8,532 nucleotides of DNA from Coleofasciculus sp. S288 (GCA_020216575.1 JAIUYC010000109.1:1-8532); one strand, 5' to 3'. Numbered from the stretch's first letter, positions 1 through 7,074 are shown. The notes: generated by a model not told the origin, from the sequence alone. Translations and numbers: made by a program.

Positions 1-440
1 AGTTTTTCTTTGCCAGCGATGTAGTGGTGTTCGTCGTGGTGGAGTCCGTTGTAGCGACCGTATTCTGTAGCGTGAATGGTGGCAATTAAGGGAACTTTGA
101 AGATATGCTTGAGAGCGATCGCAGCATCTCCCACCAGCCAGTCATGGGCATGAATGATATCAAACGGACCTTCCTCTGAAAGCAGTTTGCCCCCATGATG
201 CCCCATGCTGTCATTCAGGTTCACAACCCAGTGGAAAAAGTCATGACTCGCCGCCACTGGCACCCGATGGACGCGAACGCCATCCACCACTTCATACATC
301 GGCGCTTTACCAAACTCCACTGTGATCAAATGCACCTCATGCCCCAGCTTGACCAACTCCGGATACAACTCCGCCACATGACGCGCAATTCCTCCCACAA
401 TTCGGGGTGGAAATTCCCAGGTCAGGACTAGAATCTTCAT
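1..440 (-). CDS. Glycosyltransferase family 4 protein, N-terminal part (runs off the left edge)
   Basis: Translating the minus strand from ATG 438-440 gives 146 codons open to the window edge, so the C-terminal half is missing. The protein begins MKILVLTWEFPPRIVGGIAR, the typical start of GT-B glycosyltransferases of the GT4/glycogen-synthase-like type, with a Gly-Gly loop after the first beta strand. Further on come LGHEVHLIT (about residues 36-44) and DIIHAHDWL (about 103-111), the HxHDW signature of this fold, then TIHATEYGR. Such enzymes move a sugar from a nucleotide-sugar donor to an acceptor in the cytoplasm or at the membrane. The donor-binding C-terminal domain is not visible, so donor and acceptor cannot be stated. 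The start is set by an AAGGAGG ribosome binding site four bases upstream. The DUF2079 gene upstream is 511 bases away with a likely terminator between, so this gene probably has its own promoter. The family call is strong; the exact role is unknown. Confidence 0.9.
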   Translation of the reverse strand, partial: MKILVLTWEFPPRIVGGIARHVAELYPELVKLGHEVHLITVEFGKAPMYEVVDGVRVHRVPVAASHDFFHWVVNLNDSMGHHGGKLLSEEGPFDIIHAHDWLVGDAAIALKHIFKVPLIATIHATEYGRYNGLHHDEHHYIAGKEK

Positions 441-444
441 TTAG

Positions 445-451
445 CCTCCTT
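445..451 (-). promoter_or_regulatory. Shine-Dalgarno site of the glycosyltransferase gene
   Basis: On the minus strand AAGGAGG is followed by CTAA and then ATG at 440. A near-perfect anti-16S match is notable in a cyanobacterium, where many genes lack one, and it fixes the start codon. The leader further upstream (about 452-500) is A/T-rich and contains a 6-bp inverted repeat, AACTCC (493-498) with GGAGTT (507-512). I could not assign promoter boxes with confidence. Confidence 0.75.
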
Positions 452-660
452 AGTATTAAATTTACTTATATTTACAAAAGAACATATTTCTAAACTCCAA
501 AGAGCGGGAGTTGACTCGCCATTGTATTACAAATCTTCATATCCGTCATACAGGAATATGTCAATCAAAAGGCTTGGAAGGCATGGGTTGATTCAATGCA
601 TCGCCAAAGCCGTTATCTCAGAAGGATTAAAACGTCCCACTCTGTCACTAAGTGTTGTAG

Positions 661-724
661 GGTGGGCATTGCCCATTATTCCCTCCAGGATTGAACTAAA
701 GGGTTTTAGCAGGCAATGCCCACC
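661..724. repeat. Small inverted-repeat element of the cyanobacterial GGTGGGCATTGCC type
   Basis: GGTGGGCATTGCC at 661-673 is the exact reverse complement of GGCAATGCCCACC at 712-724, with 38 bases between them. The left arm follows TGTAG. I recognise the motif 'GTAGGGTGGGCATTGCCCACC' as a dispersed intergenic repeat in several filamentous cyanobacteria; this is memory, not a search. Size and terminal inverted repeats fit a MITE-like element or a remnant. No transposase is present, and no clear target-site duplication can be read at its edges. Confidence 0.6.
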
Positions 725-848
725 TCATGTTTAATTCTGTCAATCTACTTACAGACTTCAGAAAATAAACGCCATCCCCTGAGTAGCAACTCTCAGAGGG
801 CTTACTTATAGATTTCCCCAGAATTCCGGCAAACGAACAGCCTTGGCG

Positions 849-874
849 AAAAAAGCCTAATAACTTAGAAGGCT
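849..874 (-). terminator. Probable intrinsic terminator of the DUF2079 gene
   Basis: On the minus strand AGCCT (874-870), an 11-base loop and AGGCT (858-854) are followed by a run of T (six A residues on the plus strand, 849-854). It lies about 80 bases past the stop codon at 952-954 in the right orientation. The stem is only five base pairs, so efficiency may be low. No better candidate was seen in the gap. Confidence 0.5.
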
Positions 875-951
875 GAATATACCAGAGTTTGGAAGGTTTT
901 GTCAGTACCTATCCATCCGCTTCTTCATGGAAAGATTTCCAAAGACAGGAA

Positions 952-2712
952 TTATGCAGGTTGCTGCAAAAGCGATTCAATTTCTTTCTTAAACTCCAAC
1001 CAGGCTGCAACAGCTTCCGGATTAGAGACGGCATCTTTTTGCATTAAAATAACACCCTCTTTAAATTCAGTAATACCATACTCGCCATTGCTGCTTACGT
1101 GGTCGATTACAGGAACCATTGCCAATAAATCCGCTCGATCGCCTTTGAAGGCAACTTGGTAGCGCTGTAACTGCCACAAGTCAGCGATCGCATAATCGAC
1201 ATTGATGACTTGTTGATTGTCATTGCGCAACTGCAAAGCGGGGAAGCGAATGATTTCCCGGCGTCCGGAAAGATGGGGAACCAAATAAGTCGTCGCTGAC
1301 ACGCTCGCTGTTGGGGGAATTTGAGCCAGCAATGACCGAATAGGTCCCACACGCGACCACTGTTCGGTTAGGGGAACGTAGACAAGGGGCTGGTAGGAAT
1401 CTGGTAAGAGGAAATAAAAGGTTCGATTTGGGCTGGAAGCAAGGGAAAAGAACAGCGAGAGGCTGATACAGAAAATCCAAAAACGCCGAAATGACGGCGA
1501 CAGAGTTTTAGGTTTGGGATTAGTAGCTGACGAAAAAAGAGCAGGGGAGGCAGGGGGAGCAGGGGGGGAGGGGTTTTCAACCTTCTTTGTGCGTAAGTTG
1601 CCTACAGTGTCTAATCTAAAATCTGAAATCCAAACTCTAAAATCGCTTTGTCCTGCCCACCAAAGAATTGCCCCATAAAATAAACCTGGCACCACGGTCA
1701 TGGCATAGCGAATATTAATCGCTAAAACTGACATTCCTTTCCCCAGAAACAGCTTGAGGAGAGGGAATCCCGCAACAATCCAGGATGCAGGTGAAAGGGC
1801 TGGAATAAATGCCAAGGGTAACCATTGCCCCAGTAAATACTTAATCGTGCCAAAGAAGGGGGTAAACAACTCGACCACCAGACGCCAGGGATTAGTAATC
1901 ATCCCCCAGATAATTTCCAATGTAGACGCTTCCGAACCCTCTGCATACTGGCCAAACCGTTCCATCATGAACCGTTGGGAAATATCTTGGGAAAATAGCG
2001 GCATGATCAGATTAGTCAGGACGAGCATGTAACCAAAGCTAAGGGTACAGACGGCTAAACCGATGCGGGGATAGCGTTTGCTGACAACCAGGTAGAACCC
2101 AACCCCAAACAAACTAATTCCTGAATCTTCCCGCACTGCCAGAATTAAAACAGCCATCAGCCAAAACAGCCACCACCAGCGTTTTTCCATTGCCAGCAGC
2201 AGTGTAAACATGAACAGGGGAAGCTGACAGATATCGTGGAAGTTGGACAGGGTGGGACCGAGGATGGCGTTGGCACAGTAAAAGCTGACCGTTATCATTA
2301 CGGCCAGCGGGGGTTCGAGATACTGTCGCGCTAAGACATACAGGACTAATCCAGCAGCAGTAACGAGAATCACCTGCAAAACGGTTAGGGTTGCAGGTGA
2401 GGGAAATAGGGCATATAGGGGTACCCAGAGTAGCAACGCAGGGGTGAAGTGCTGTCCTAGGCGGTGGTAATACACCTCAGGGATTTCGCCCTGGTGGACA
2501 ACGTTGGTAGACAACTGAGAAGACAGGGAACTCTGAAAAAAGCGACCGTGAAGGTTGTTCCAGAAGACTTGATTAAAGATGCCTTGGTCGTAGGAAGAAT
2601 AAAAGGTGTAGTGCCGATGCAGGGTGAAAATCAGAGTTAACAAAAAAAATGCACTCGCCGCCCCAATCAGCAACTTTAAGGCTGGAACCTTTTGCAATCT
2701 CAACAGCATCAC
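952..2712 (-). CDS. DUF2079 family polytopic membrane protein
   Basis: This is a 586-residue protein with GTG 2712 as first codon and ATG 2709 as an equally possible start; no clear Shine-Dalgarno decides. A TATAAC box at 2746-2741 could be a -10 element but lacks a good -35. Family marks are SYDQGIFNQVFWNNLHGR (about residues 40-57), RLGQHFTPALLLWVPLYALF (84-103), SNFHDICQLP (156-165) and AVREDSGISL (192-201), matching the conserved Asp, His and Glu-Asp positions of DUF2079. Hydrophobic stretches at roughly 12-31, 93-130, 136-155, 163-195, 197-210, 217-239, 297-325, 335-353 and 410-425 suggest a multi-pass inner-membrane protein, followed by a soluble C-terminal region (about 428-586). DUF2079 proteins resemble GT-C glycosyltransferases in architecture, but their reaction is unknown. 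Residues about 355-408 form a hydrophilic Pro/Ser/Lys-rich insert built from intergenic-type repeats, between two membrane segments. Family call sure; function not. Confidence 0.88.
   Translation of the reverse strand: MMLLRLQKVPALKLLIGAASAFFLLTLIFTLHRHYTFYSSYDQGIFNQVFWNNLHGRFFQSSLSSQLSTNVVHQGEIPEVYYHRLGQHFTPALLLWVPLYALFPSPATLTVLQVILVTAAGLVLYVLARQYLEPPLAVMITVSFYCANAILGPTLSNFHDICQLPLFMFTLLLAMEKRWWWLFWLMAVLILAVREDSGISLFGVGFYLVVSKRYPRIGLAVCTLSFGYMLVLTNLIMPLFSQDISQRFMMERFGQYAEGSEASTLEIIWGMITNPWRLVVELFTPFFGTIKYLLGQWLPLAFIPALSPASWIVAGFPLLKLFLGKGMSVLAINIRYAMTVVPGLFYGAILWWAGQSDFRVWISDFRLDTVGNLRTKKVENPSPPAPPASPALFSSATNPKPKTLSPSFRRFWIFCISLSLFFSLASSPNRTFYFLLPDSYQPLVYVPLTEQWSRVGPIRSLLAQIPPTASVSATTYLVPHLSGRREIIRFPALQLRNDNQQVINVDYAIADLWQLQRYQVAFKGDRADLLAMVPVIDHVSSNGEYGITEFKEGVILMQKDAVSNPEAVAAWLEFKKEIESLLQQPA
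1541..1573. repeat. G-rich repeat tract inside the DUF2079 gene, potential G-quadruplex
   Basis: The plus strand carries four G runs of 4, 5, 7 and 4 bases (1544-1547, 1553-1557, 1562-1568, 1570-1573) with loops of 5, 4 and 1 bases, which satisfies the usual G-quadruplex pattern. The repeated unit GGGGAGGCAGGGGGAGCAGG resembles dispersed intergenic tracts of filamentous cyanobacteria. Here it is read in frame on the minus strand as a Pro/Ala/Ser-rich segment (about residues 380-391). The G-rich strand is the template strand of the gene. Confidence 0.7.
1615..1642. repeat. Four heptamer repeats (STRR-like) inside the DUF2079 gene
   Basis: Four consecutive 7-base units are read on the plus strand: TCTAAAA, TCTGAAA, TCCAAAC, TCTAAAA. 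Short tandem heptamer repeats are a known feature of intergenic DNA in heterocystous and other filamentous cyanobacteria. Here they lie within coding sequence, read on the minus strand around residues 357-366 (DFRVWISDFR). Together with the G-rich tract 40 bases away they form one insertion. Confidence 0.65.
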
Positions 2713-2822
2713 TCACTCACACGCTTGGAACATTTTTAGAGTTATAGTCCATTTGGCGCCAGAATGGTGAGTCTGGAACAGAGAAATGCCTCCCCTGAGA
2801 TCTTGCACCAACCGCTCGCACC

Positions 2823-2914
2823 GCCTGGAGTTCAAACTCCAGGCTCATAGCAAAAGTCCACTAAAGTGGACTGAAACCCTTTCAGTATAGGTGTTTAGTC
2901 CTCTTGAGAGGACT
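2823..2914. repeat. Triple-palindrome intergenic repeat (MITE-like)
   Basis: Three near-perfect palindromes follow each other. GCCTGGAGTT (2823-2832) pairs with AACTCCAGGC (2835-2844). AGTCCACT (2855-2862) pairs with AGTGGACT (2865-2872). AGTCCTCT (2897-2904) pairs with AGAGGACT (2907-2914). Each has only two bases between arms. The intervening segments (CATAGCAAA; GAAACCCTTTCAGTATAGGT) look like the fixed spacers of a dispersed cyanobacterial repeat that I recognise from memory. The element almost fills the gap between the RTX-phytase gene and the DUF2079 gene, and its left part lies about 110 bases upstream of the DUF2079 start. No coding capacity; any mobilisation would need a transposase elsewhere. 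Confidence 0.7.
2852..2872 (-). terminator. Possible intrinsic terminator of the RTX-phytase gene, supplied by the repeat
   Basis: On the minus strand the middle palindrome forms a seven-base-pair stem (AGTCCAC with GTGGACT, TTTA loop) followed by three further T residues, making a TTTT run that includes the last stem base. It lies about 47 bases past the stop codon of the upstream gene. The third palindrome (2897-2914) is a similar stem even closer to the stop codon but has no T run. The T run is short, so termination may be partial. Confidence 0.4.
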
Positions 2915-2918
2915 TGAG

Positions 2919-5900
2919 CTAAATTACTGTGAAAACCGCTTCTGATAGGACGCTGACATTGACTCCGTTGAGAATTGCTAGGGTTTCGCTGCCAAAACCA
3001 ATCCGGGCGTTATTCCCGTGTTGGGTAAGGGTGAGTTGCTCGAAGGTCAAACCATCAGCTAAACCAATGCGATCGCCATGCTTAATACTGAAGTCACGAA
3101 TCGTGTCAGTCCCTTCACCCGCAGCCAGCACAAAGATATCGCTTTCGGTAACACCGGAGTAGTTCCCCCCAACTAGGGTATCATTACCCAAACCCCCTCG
3201 CAGCACATCAGCACCCCGATCGCCCCAGATTCGGTCGTCGCCTTCACCGCCGTAGAGGGAATCATTGCCGCCTTTGCCTCCGATGCGATCGCTACCTGCG
3301 CCACCGTAGATGATGTCATCGCCACCAACCGCGCCACCAGAAGAGCGATTGTTGAAGTCACCTCGCAGCACGTCGTCCCCATCACCGCCATAAATTAAGT
3401 CGTTGCCCAAGCCACCTGCAAGCGTATCATCCCCATCCATGCCGTTGATATGGTCGCTTCCATCCGTTCCCACTAGGGTTTCGGAGGCAGGCGTGCCATC
3501 GATAACGTTGATAAACTGGGGGTTGCGCGGGTCAAAGCTGCTGGTATTAATAGTTAAGGGATTGTCAAAGGCATTTGCCACGTTTTGCCACGGCACGAAC
3601 TTAAAGTTAGTACTGGCGTTTTCCAGTTCTCCGTCATCTTCGACTAGTAAAGCCGGATCGTTGGAACCGTCGTGAGTGACTAGCAACCCGAACGGAAACT
3701 GAGGTCCGAGGGGTACGTTGATCACATCAGCCCCATCAGAGTTTTCGACGCTGTCAATCCCATTGGACTGGCCCACCCGGAAATTGCCCAGATACGTGTT
3801 GTCGCCTTCGCGAGTGTAGACTGCAAACGTGCTATCACCCTGACTGGAAGCAAGCAGGTAGCCTGTGCCGTTGTCCCCGTAGTAGATTGTCAGCCCTTCA
3901 ACATCGGCTTCAAGATTGCTGCCTTCGGGTTTGACTTGCTCGATTAGTTCGCCAGTGGTGCTGCCGTCCGGTTCCGCTGAGAATTTCCAAATGCCAAAGT
4001 TTTCCTGCCCTACGTAAAGATAGCCGAGTTCTCGGTCTGCTACCATTCCCTCGACTTGGGCATCTTCTAATTCTCCGCCTTGGGGGATGGGAACGGTTAG
4101 CGTCCGCACCAATTCCGCCTTAATTTTACCTGTGCCGTCGTCCACCAACTCTAATTGAGCAACTTGGTCGCCCTCTCTCTGACTGACGAAGACATAGGAT
4201 TTGCCAGAACTGGGGCTGGTGTAAGTAGCTAAACCGTAGGCAGTTTGTTCGCCGTTGTCTATGCCGAAGATGGAAGGCGTGATGTCCTCTGAGGTGATAT
4301 CGGTGAGGCGGCGGGTATTGGGGTCAATCTTGAAGATAGCTAAGGTGTCATTTGCTCGGTCAGATGCGATCGCTAAATCTACCGACCGATTCCCCAACTC
4401 AAAACCATACACTAAATCGACATTATTGTAACGGAGGTCATCGGGGGAATCGGGTGCGATCGTCTGCACCACCTGCCCGTTCAAGTCATACACCTGCAAT
4501 CCCCCATTCTTCAACGCACCAATTACAACACTCTTGGATGCATCGGTGGGGTGAACGTAGATGGCTGGGTCATCTGCATCACTGGCAGGAGAACCACTCG
4601 GAGGCTCATCCGTATCGAATACGGGAGGGGTTTCGATAGTAGGCTGGATTCCAGGGATTGTGTCGATATCCAGTGCAAAGCTCAAGACTTGCGTAAATTG
4701 AGTATCGCTGAAATTGTTGTCGCTGACAACGATTAAGGATTGCCGTCCATCTGGTAACGTCGGACCCAGGGCTAAGCCCTCGATATTATCCAGTGTCAGC
4801 CCCAAGTCGGCAAAGTCAAGCAACAACCGCTTCTCAGCCACTCCATCCACTTCGAGTCCGCTCACACTATCCACGCTGCTGATGTCAACGGCTGCCTGGA
4901 TGTTTGTTTCATAGAGTTTAACGCTGTTGCCCACGCCAACAGAGAACGATCGCTCTAAACTGAGCAATGTGCCACTATTATCCAGCGCCAGCAACTCAAC
5001 TAGACCGTTGGTATTAAATCCAGTCGCTGGATTGGGTTCGGCAGCAACGGGGTCGGTGAAGTACTGAAACTCCCGGATGGGTTGCCCTGTCTGCAAGTCA
5101 TACTGCAAAATCCGAGATGGACTTTCATTTTCTAGGTCAGCCGCCGGTCCATCTTGAACGAGGGCATTCTCGGTTGCGGTAAACAGGTAGCGCTGATTTG
5201 GAGTAATCGTCAGACTTTCAAACGCTAAATTGTTGCGGATACCTGGATCAGTTTCACCCGTTCCTGCCGGGAGAAACTTCTCTGGCACGGGTAGTTCGTC
5301 TAACTGCCGTCCTGTGAGCGAGAATTCATTGACAAAGGGGTCGATTAACCGAGTGGTCGTCCGTTCTCCCTCCGAGGAAATATACAACGTCCCTTCGTCG
5401 GTGAGCGCAATGGCTTCGGGGTCAAGACTGAACTCCGGAAAGGGATTGCCATTTTCATCCGTGAGCGTGGTGACGTTCTCGAAGGTGACATCTCCCTCAT
5501 CAAGGCTACCATCGCTGAGATCGATGGAGAGGGTGTAGAATCGAGCCGGATTAAACTGACTGCGATCGTCGGAAATGGCGTAGTAGAGGTTGGTATTGGG
5601 ATTGTAGGCAATGCCAGATAGACCACCGACCTGAGTGCCATCATACATGTACCCAGTCGGGAACGTAACTTCTCCCAAAAATTCCACACCCGTTACTGTC
5701 GTTTGATCGATATCCTGACGCGGAGACTCAACGGTTACATCTGCCCACACCAAGCGATGGTCAGAAGTCGGGAAACCGCCTGGGACACTGGGGTCAAACG
5801 TGCCGACTAGACGAAACAGTGGGTCAGTACTTTCAGGCCAGAATACGGCTGAGTCCGTAATGTCGAGATTGCTGGAGGGTAGGACGTAATCGACTCGCAA

Positions 5901-6899
5901 ATTGCCAGGGTTGGTATCGGCAAAGTCGGCCGTGTCAAAGGCTGGGTCGGTTTCATGGGTTAGGTTTGCTCCTCCCTGCAACTCTGCCTGTTCTGATCCT
6001 CCCTCACTGGTCGGGGTTTCGCTGGTGTTAATCAGGGGATTGTCAAGCAATTGCTGGATAGCACCTTCAACGCTGTCTCCATCATTGGGATCTGAGTTCT
6101 GGTCGCCCATAATCACAAAGCGCGACCCAGTTTCGAGTCCGCCTTGGTTACCCTGATCATCATAGATATAGTCTCCCTCTCCGGGCGTTACATAATCTGC
6201 CCAGAAGCGAATCTCATCATGATTGCGCCTACCATTACGGTCTTCGGGCCCGTCGAATACGGGTGGCGTGGGATGGCTGGCGAGGACGTGGACGGTTTCG
6301 CCGTTGACTTCGATGGGGATATCCCAGTGACTCTTGGAGGATAAACGGAAAACATCAAGTTCTTCTGGAGAATACCAGTCGTTGGGTTCTGGGGTGGTTG
6401 GGTCGTCGGGAAGTAGCGCCCCTGGCATATCTTTCCAGAGGAAGTCTTGGAACGTGCGGACGTTCTCGGTATCAATGGGATACTTGGAATACACCACCAT
6501 ACCGAACTGACCAGGGAAGTTGCCGAAGCCAAAGGCATCATCGCCATATCCGGGAGTGCCGGGGGTGGTTACGACGGCATCATTGTTGTTGAGGTCAAAT
6601 CCCGATGCGATGCCCGTGTTGGAGGGTGCGACATAGTAGTAGGGATAGTCAACGGGGGTTGCACCGTTCTGGCTGACGGAGAGATAGTTTTCTTGGAATA
6701 ATTGAGCGGCTGTGCCGTTGGGATCGAAGTCGAATTCGTTGACTAACAGGACATCGGGGTTGGTTCGCTGGATAACTTCAGCAACATTCTGAGCCTGTGT
6801 GTTGTTGGGGGTTGATAAGTCTGCAATGAGTTGTCCCTCACTATTGCGGTTCAGCGAGGCGTTGAAGGTTGCAAAACGAATGGTATCAGCACTGACCAT
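2919..6899 (-). CDS. Secreted multidomain phosphoesterase: EEP domain, phytase-like domain, beta-propeller phytase domain, RTX tail
   Basis: The protein has about 1326 residues from ATG 6899, chosen because AAAGGA lies seven bases upstream. An in-frame ATG at 7070 sits inside a terminator-like hairpin and adds 57 unconserved residues. Residues 5-392 form an endonuclease/exonuclease/phosphatase fold: Asn in RFATFNASLNR (about 13), Glu in VNEFDFD (55), His in SHPTPP (209), Asp and Asn in MGDQNSDP (266, 268), Asp in RVDYVLP (337), Asp-His in TSDHRLVWAD (380-381). Residues about 404-746 match the 'esterase-like activity of phytase' family (GGLSGIAYNP, DPEAIAL, NIEGLALGP). Residues about 755-1108 are a beta-propeller phytase: DADDPAIYVHP (774-784), NNVDLVYGF (825-833), QVEGMVAD, ADVEGLTIYYG, GYLLASSQGDSTFAVY. 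Residues about 1140-1246 carry some nine GGxGxDxLx-type RTX nonapeptides, then a non-repetitive C-terminal secretion region. There is no N-terminal signal peptide, consistent with type I export. The likely role is extracellular phosphate release, possibly from nucleic acids and inositol phosphates; substrates are inferred. Confidence 0.9.
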   Translation of the reverse strand: MVSADTIRFATFNASLNRNSEGQLIADLSTPNNTQAQNVAEVIQRTNPDVLLVNEFDFDPNGTAAQLFQENYLSVSQNGATPVDYPYYYVAPSNTGIASGFDLNNNDAVVTTPGTPGYGDDAFGFGNFPGQFGMVVYSKYPIDTENVRTFQDFLWKDMPGALLPDDPTTPEPNDWYSPEELDVFRLSSKSHWDIPIEVNGETVHVLASHPTPPVFDGPEDRNGRRNHDEIRFWADYVTPGEGDYIYDDQGNQGGLETGSRFVIMGDQNSDPNDGDSVEGAIQQLLDNPLINTSETPTSEGGSEQAELQGGANLTHETDPAFDTADFADTNPGNLRVDYVLPSSNLDITDSAVFWPESTDPLFRLVGTFDPSVPGGFPTSDHRLVWADVTVESPRQDIDQTTVTGVEFLGEVTFPTGYMYDGTQVGGLSGIAYNPNTNLYYAISDDRSQFNPARFYTLSIDLSDGSLDEGDVTFENVTTLTDENGNPFPEFSLDPEAIALTDEGTLYISSEGERTTTRLIDPFVNEFSLTGRQLDELPVPEKFLPAGTGETDPGIRNNLAFESLTITPNQRYLFTATENALVQDGPAADLENESPSRILQYDLQTGQPIREFQYFTDPVAAEPNPATGFNTNGLVELLALDNSGTLLSLERSFSVGVGNSVKLYETNIQAAVDISSVDSVSGLEVDGVAEKRLLLDFADLGLTLDNIEGLALGPTLPDGRQSLIVVSDNNFSDTQFTQVLSFALDIDTIPGIQPTIETPPVFDTDEPPSGSPASDADDPAIYVHPTDASKSVVIGALKNGGLQVYDLNGQVVQTIAPDSPDDLRYNNVDLVYGFELGNRSVDLAIASDRANDTLAIFKIDPNTRRLTDITSEDITPSIFGIDNGEQTAYGLATYTSPSSGKSYVFVSQREGDQVAQLELVDDGTGKIKAELVRTLTVPIPQGGELEDAQVEGMVADRELGYLYVGQENFGIWKFSAEPDGSTTGELIEQVKPEGSNLEADVEGLTIYYGDNGTGYLLASSQGDSTFAVYTREGDNTYLGNFRVGQSNGIDSVENSDGADVINVPLGPQFPFGLLVTHDGSNDPALLVEDDGELENASTNFKFVPWQNVANAFDNPLTINTSSFDPRNPQFINVIDGTPASETLVGTDGSDHINGMDGDDTLAGGLGNDLIYGGDGDDVLRGDFNNRSSGGAVGGDDIIYGGAGSDRIGGKGGNDSLYGGEGDDRIWGDRGADVLRGGLGNDTLVGGNYSGVTESDIFVLAAGEGTDTIRDFSIKHGDRIGLADGLTFEQLTLTQHGNNARIGFGSETLAILNGVNVSVLSEAVFTVI

Positions 6900-6906
6900 A
6901 AAGTTT

Positions 6907-6912
6907 TCCTTT
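6907..6912 (-). promoter_or_regulatory. Ribosome binding site that sets the RTX-phytase start at 6899
   Basis: AAAGGA on the minus strand is followed by seven bases (AAACTTT) and ATG at 6899-6897. No comparable site precedes the longer in-frame ATG at 7070, or the one at 6947. The product then starts MVSADTIRFATFN, placing the first beta strand of the EEP domain immediately after the start, as usual for this family. Confidence 0.65.
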
Positions 6913-7016
6913 GTATCGGCATTGTTACCGCTGTGAAGGCATGGCATAGAAGTGACACCAATAGAATTGGTGCCATTGCAATTAAATGCGTTGTTTTTGT
7001 AATCCAAGCAGTAAGG

Positions 7017-7074
7017 AAAAAAGCGGTGTTTTTGGTTTAGTGAGCCAATCAGCGATCTACAGCTAAACACCGCT
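7017..7074 (-). promoter_or_regulatory. Terminator-like hairpin in the leader of the RTX-phytase gene (candidate attenuator)
   Basis: On the minus strand AGCGGTGTTT (7074-7065) and AAACACCGCT (7031-7022) form a perfect ten-base-pair stem over a 33-base interval, directly followed by six T residues (A run 7017-7022 on the plus strand). An inner pairing TTTAG with CTAAA can extend or compete with the outer stem. It faces the same way as the gene and ends about 117 bases before the ATG at 6899. It could stop transcripts before the gene, as in attenuation or a riboswitch platform, or end a short upstream transcript. No known riboswitch aptamer is recognised. Confidence 0.5.

Larger units (their letters stand above)
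441..951. other. Intergenic region with an inverted-repeat element and a terminator, no gene seen
   Basis: This 511-base gap separates the end of the DUF2079 gene from the start of the glycosyltransferase gene. Right to left it holds a weak intrinsic terminator (849-874), a small imperfect hairpin around 777-800 (CTGAG with CTCAG), the inverted-repeat element at 661-724, and the A/T-rich leader of the glycosyltransferase gene. A plus-strand open frame at 522-734 reads through the inverted-repeat element, has no family resemblance and no ribosome binding site, and is not called as a gene. Confidence 0.6.

Noticed and set aside
522..734. Plus-strand 70-codon open frame
   Set aside because: It crosses the inverted-repeat element, has no ribosome binding site and shows no recognisable family.
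777..800. Hairpin CTGAG/CTCAG as a second terminator
   Set aside because: The stem is short and interrupted, and no T run follows on either strand.
2919..6899. Many plus- and minus-strand frames of 60-119 codons within the RTX-phytase gene
   Set aside because: They are shadows in other frames of a GC-balanced long gene with clear domain motifs along its length.
6900..7070. Longer N-terminus of the RTX-phytase starting at 7070
   Set aside because: The ATG at 7070 lies in the terminator-like hairpin, has no ribosome binding site, and the extra 57 residues show no domain or signal peptide; 6899 has AAAGGA at good spacing.
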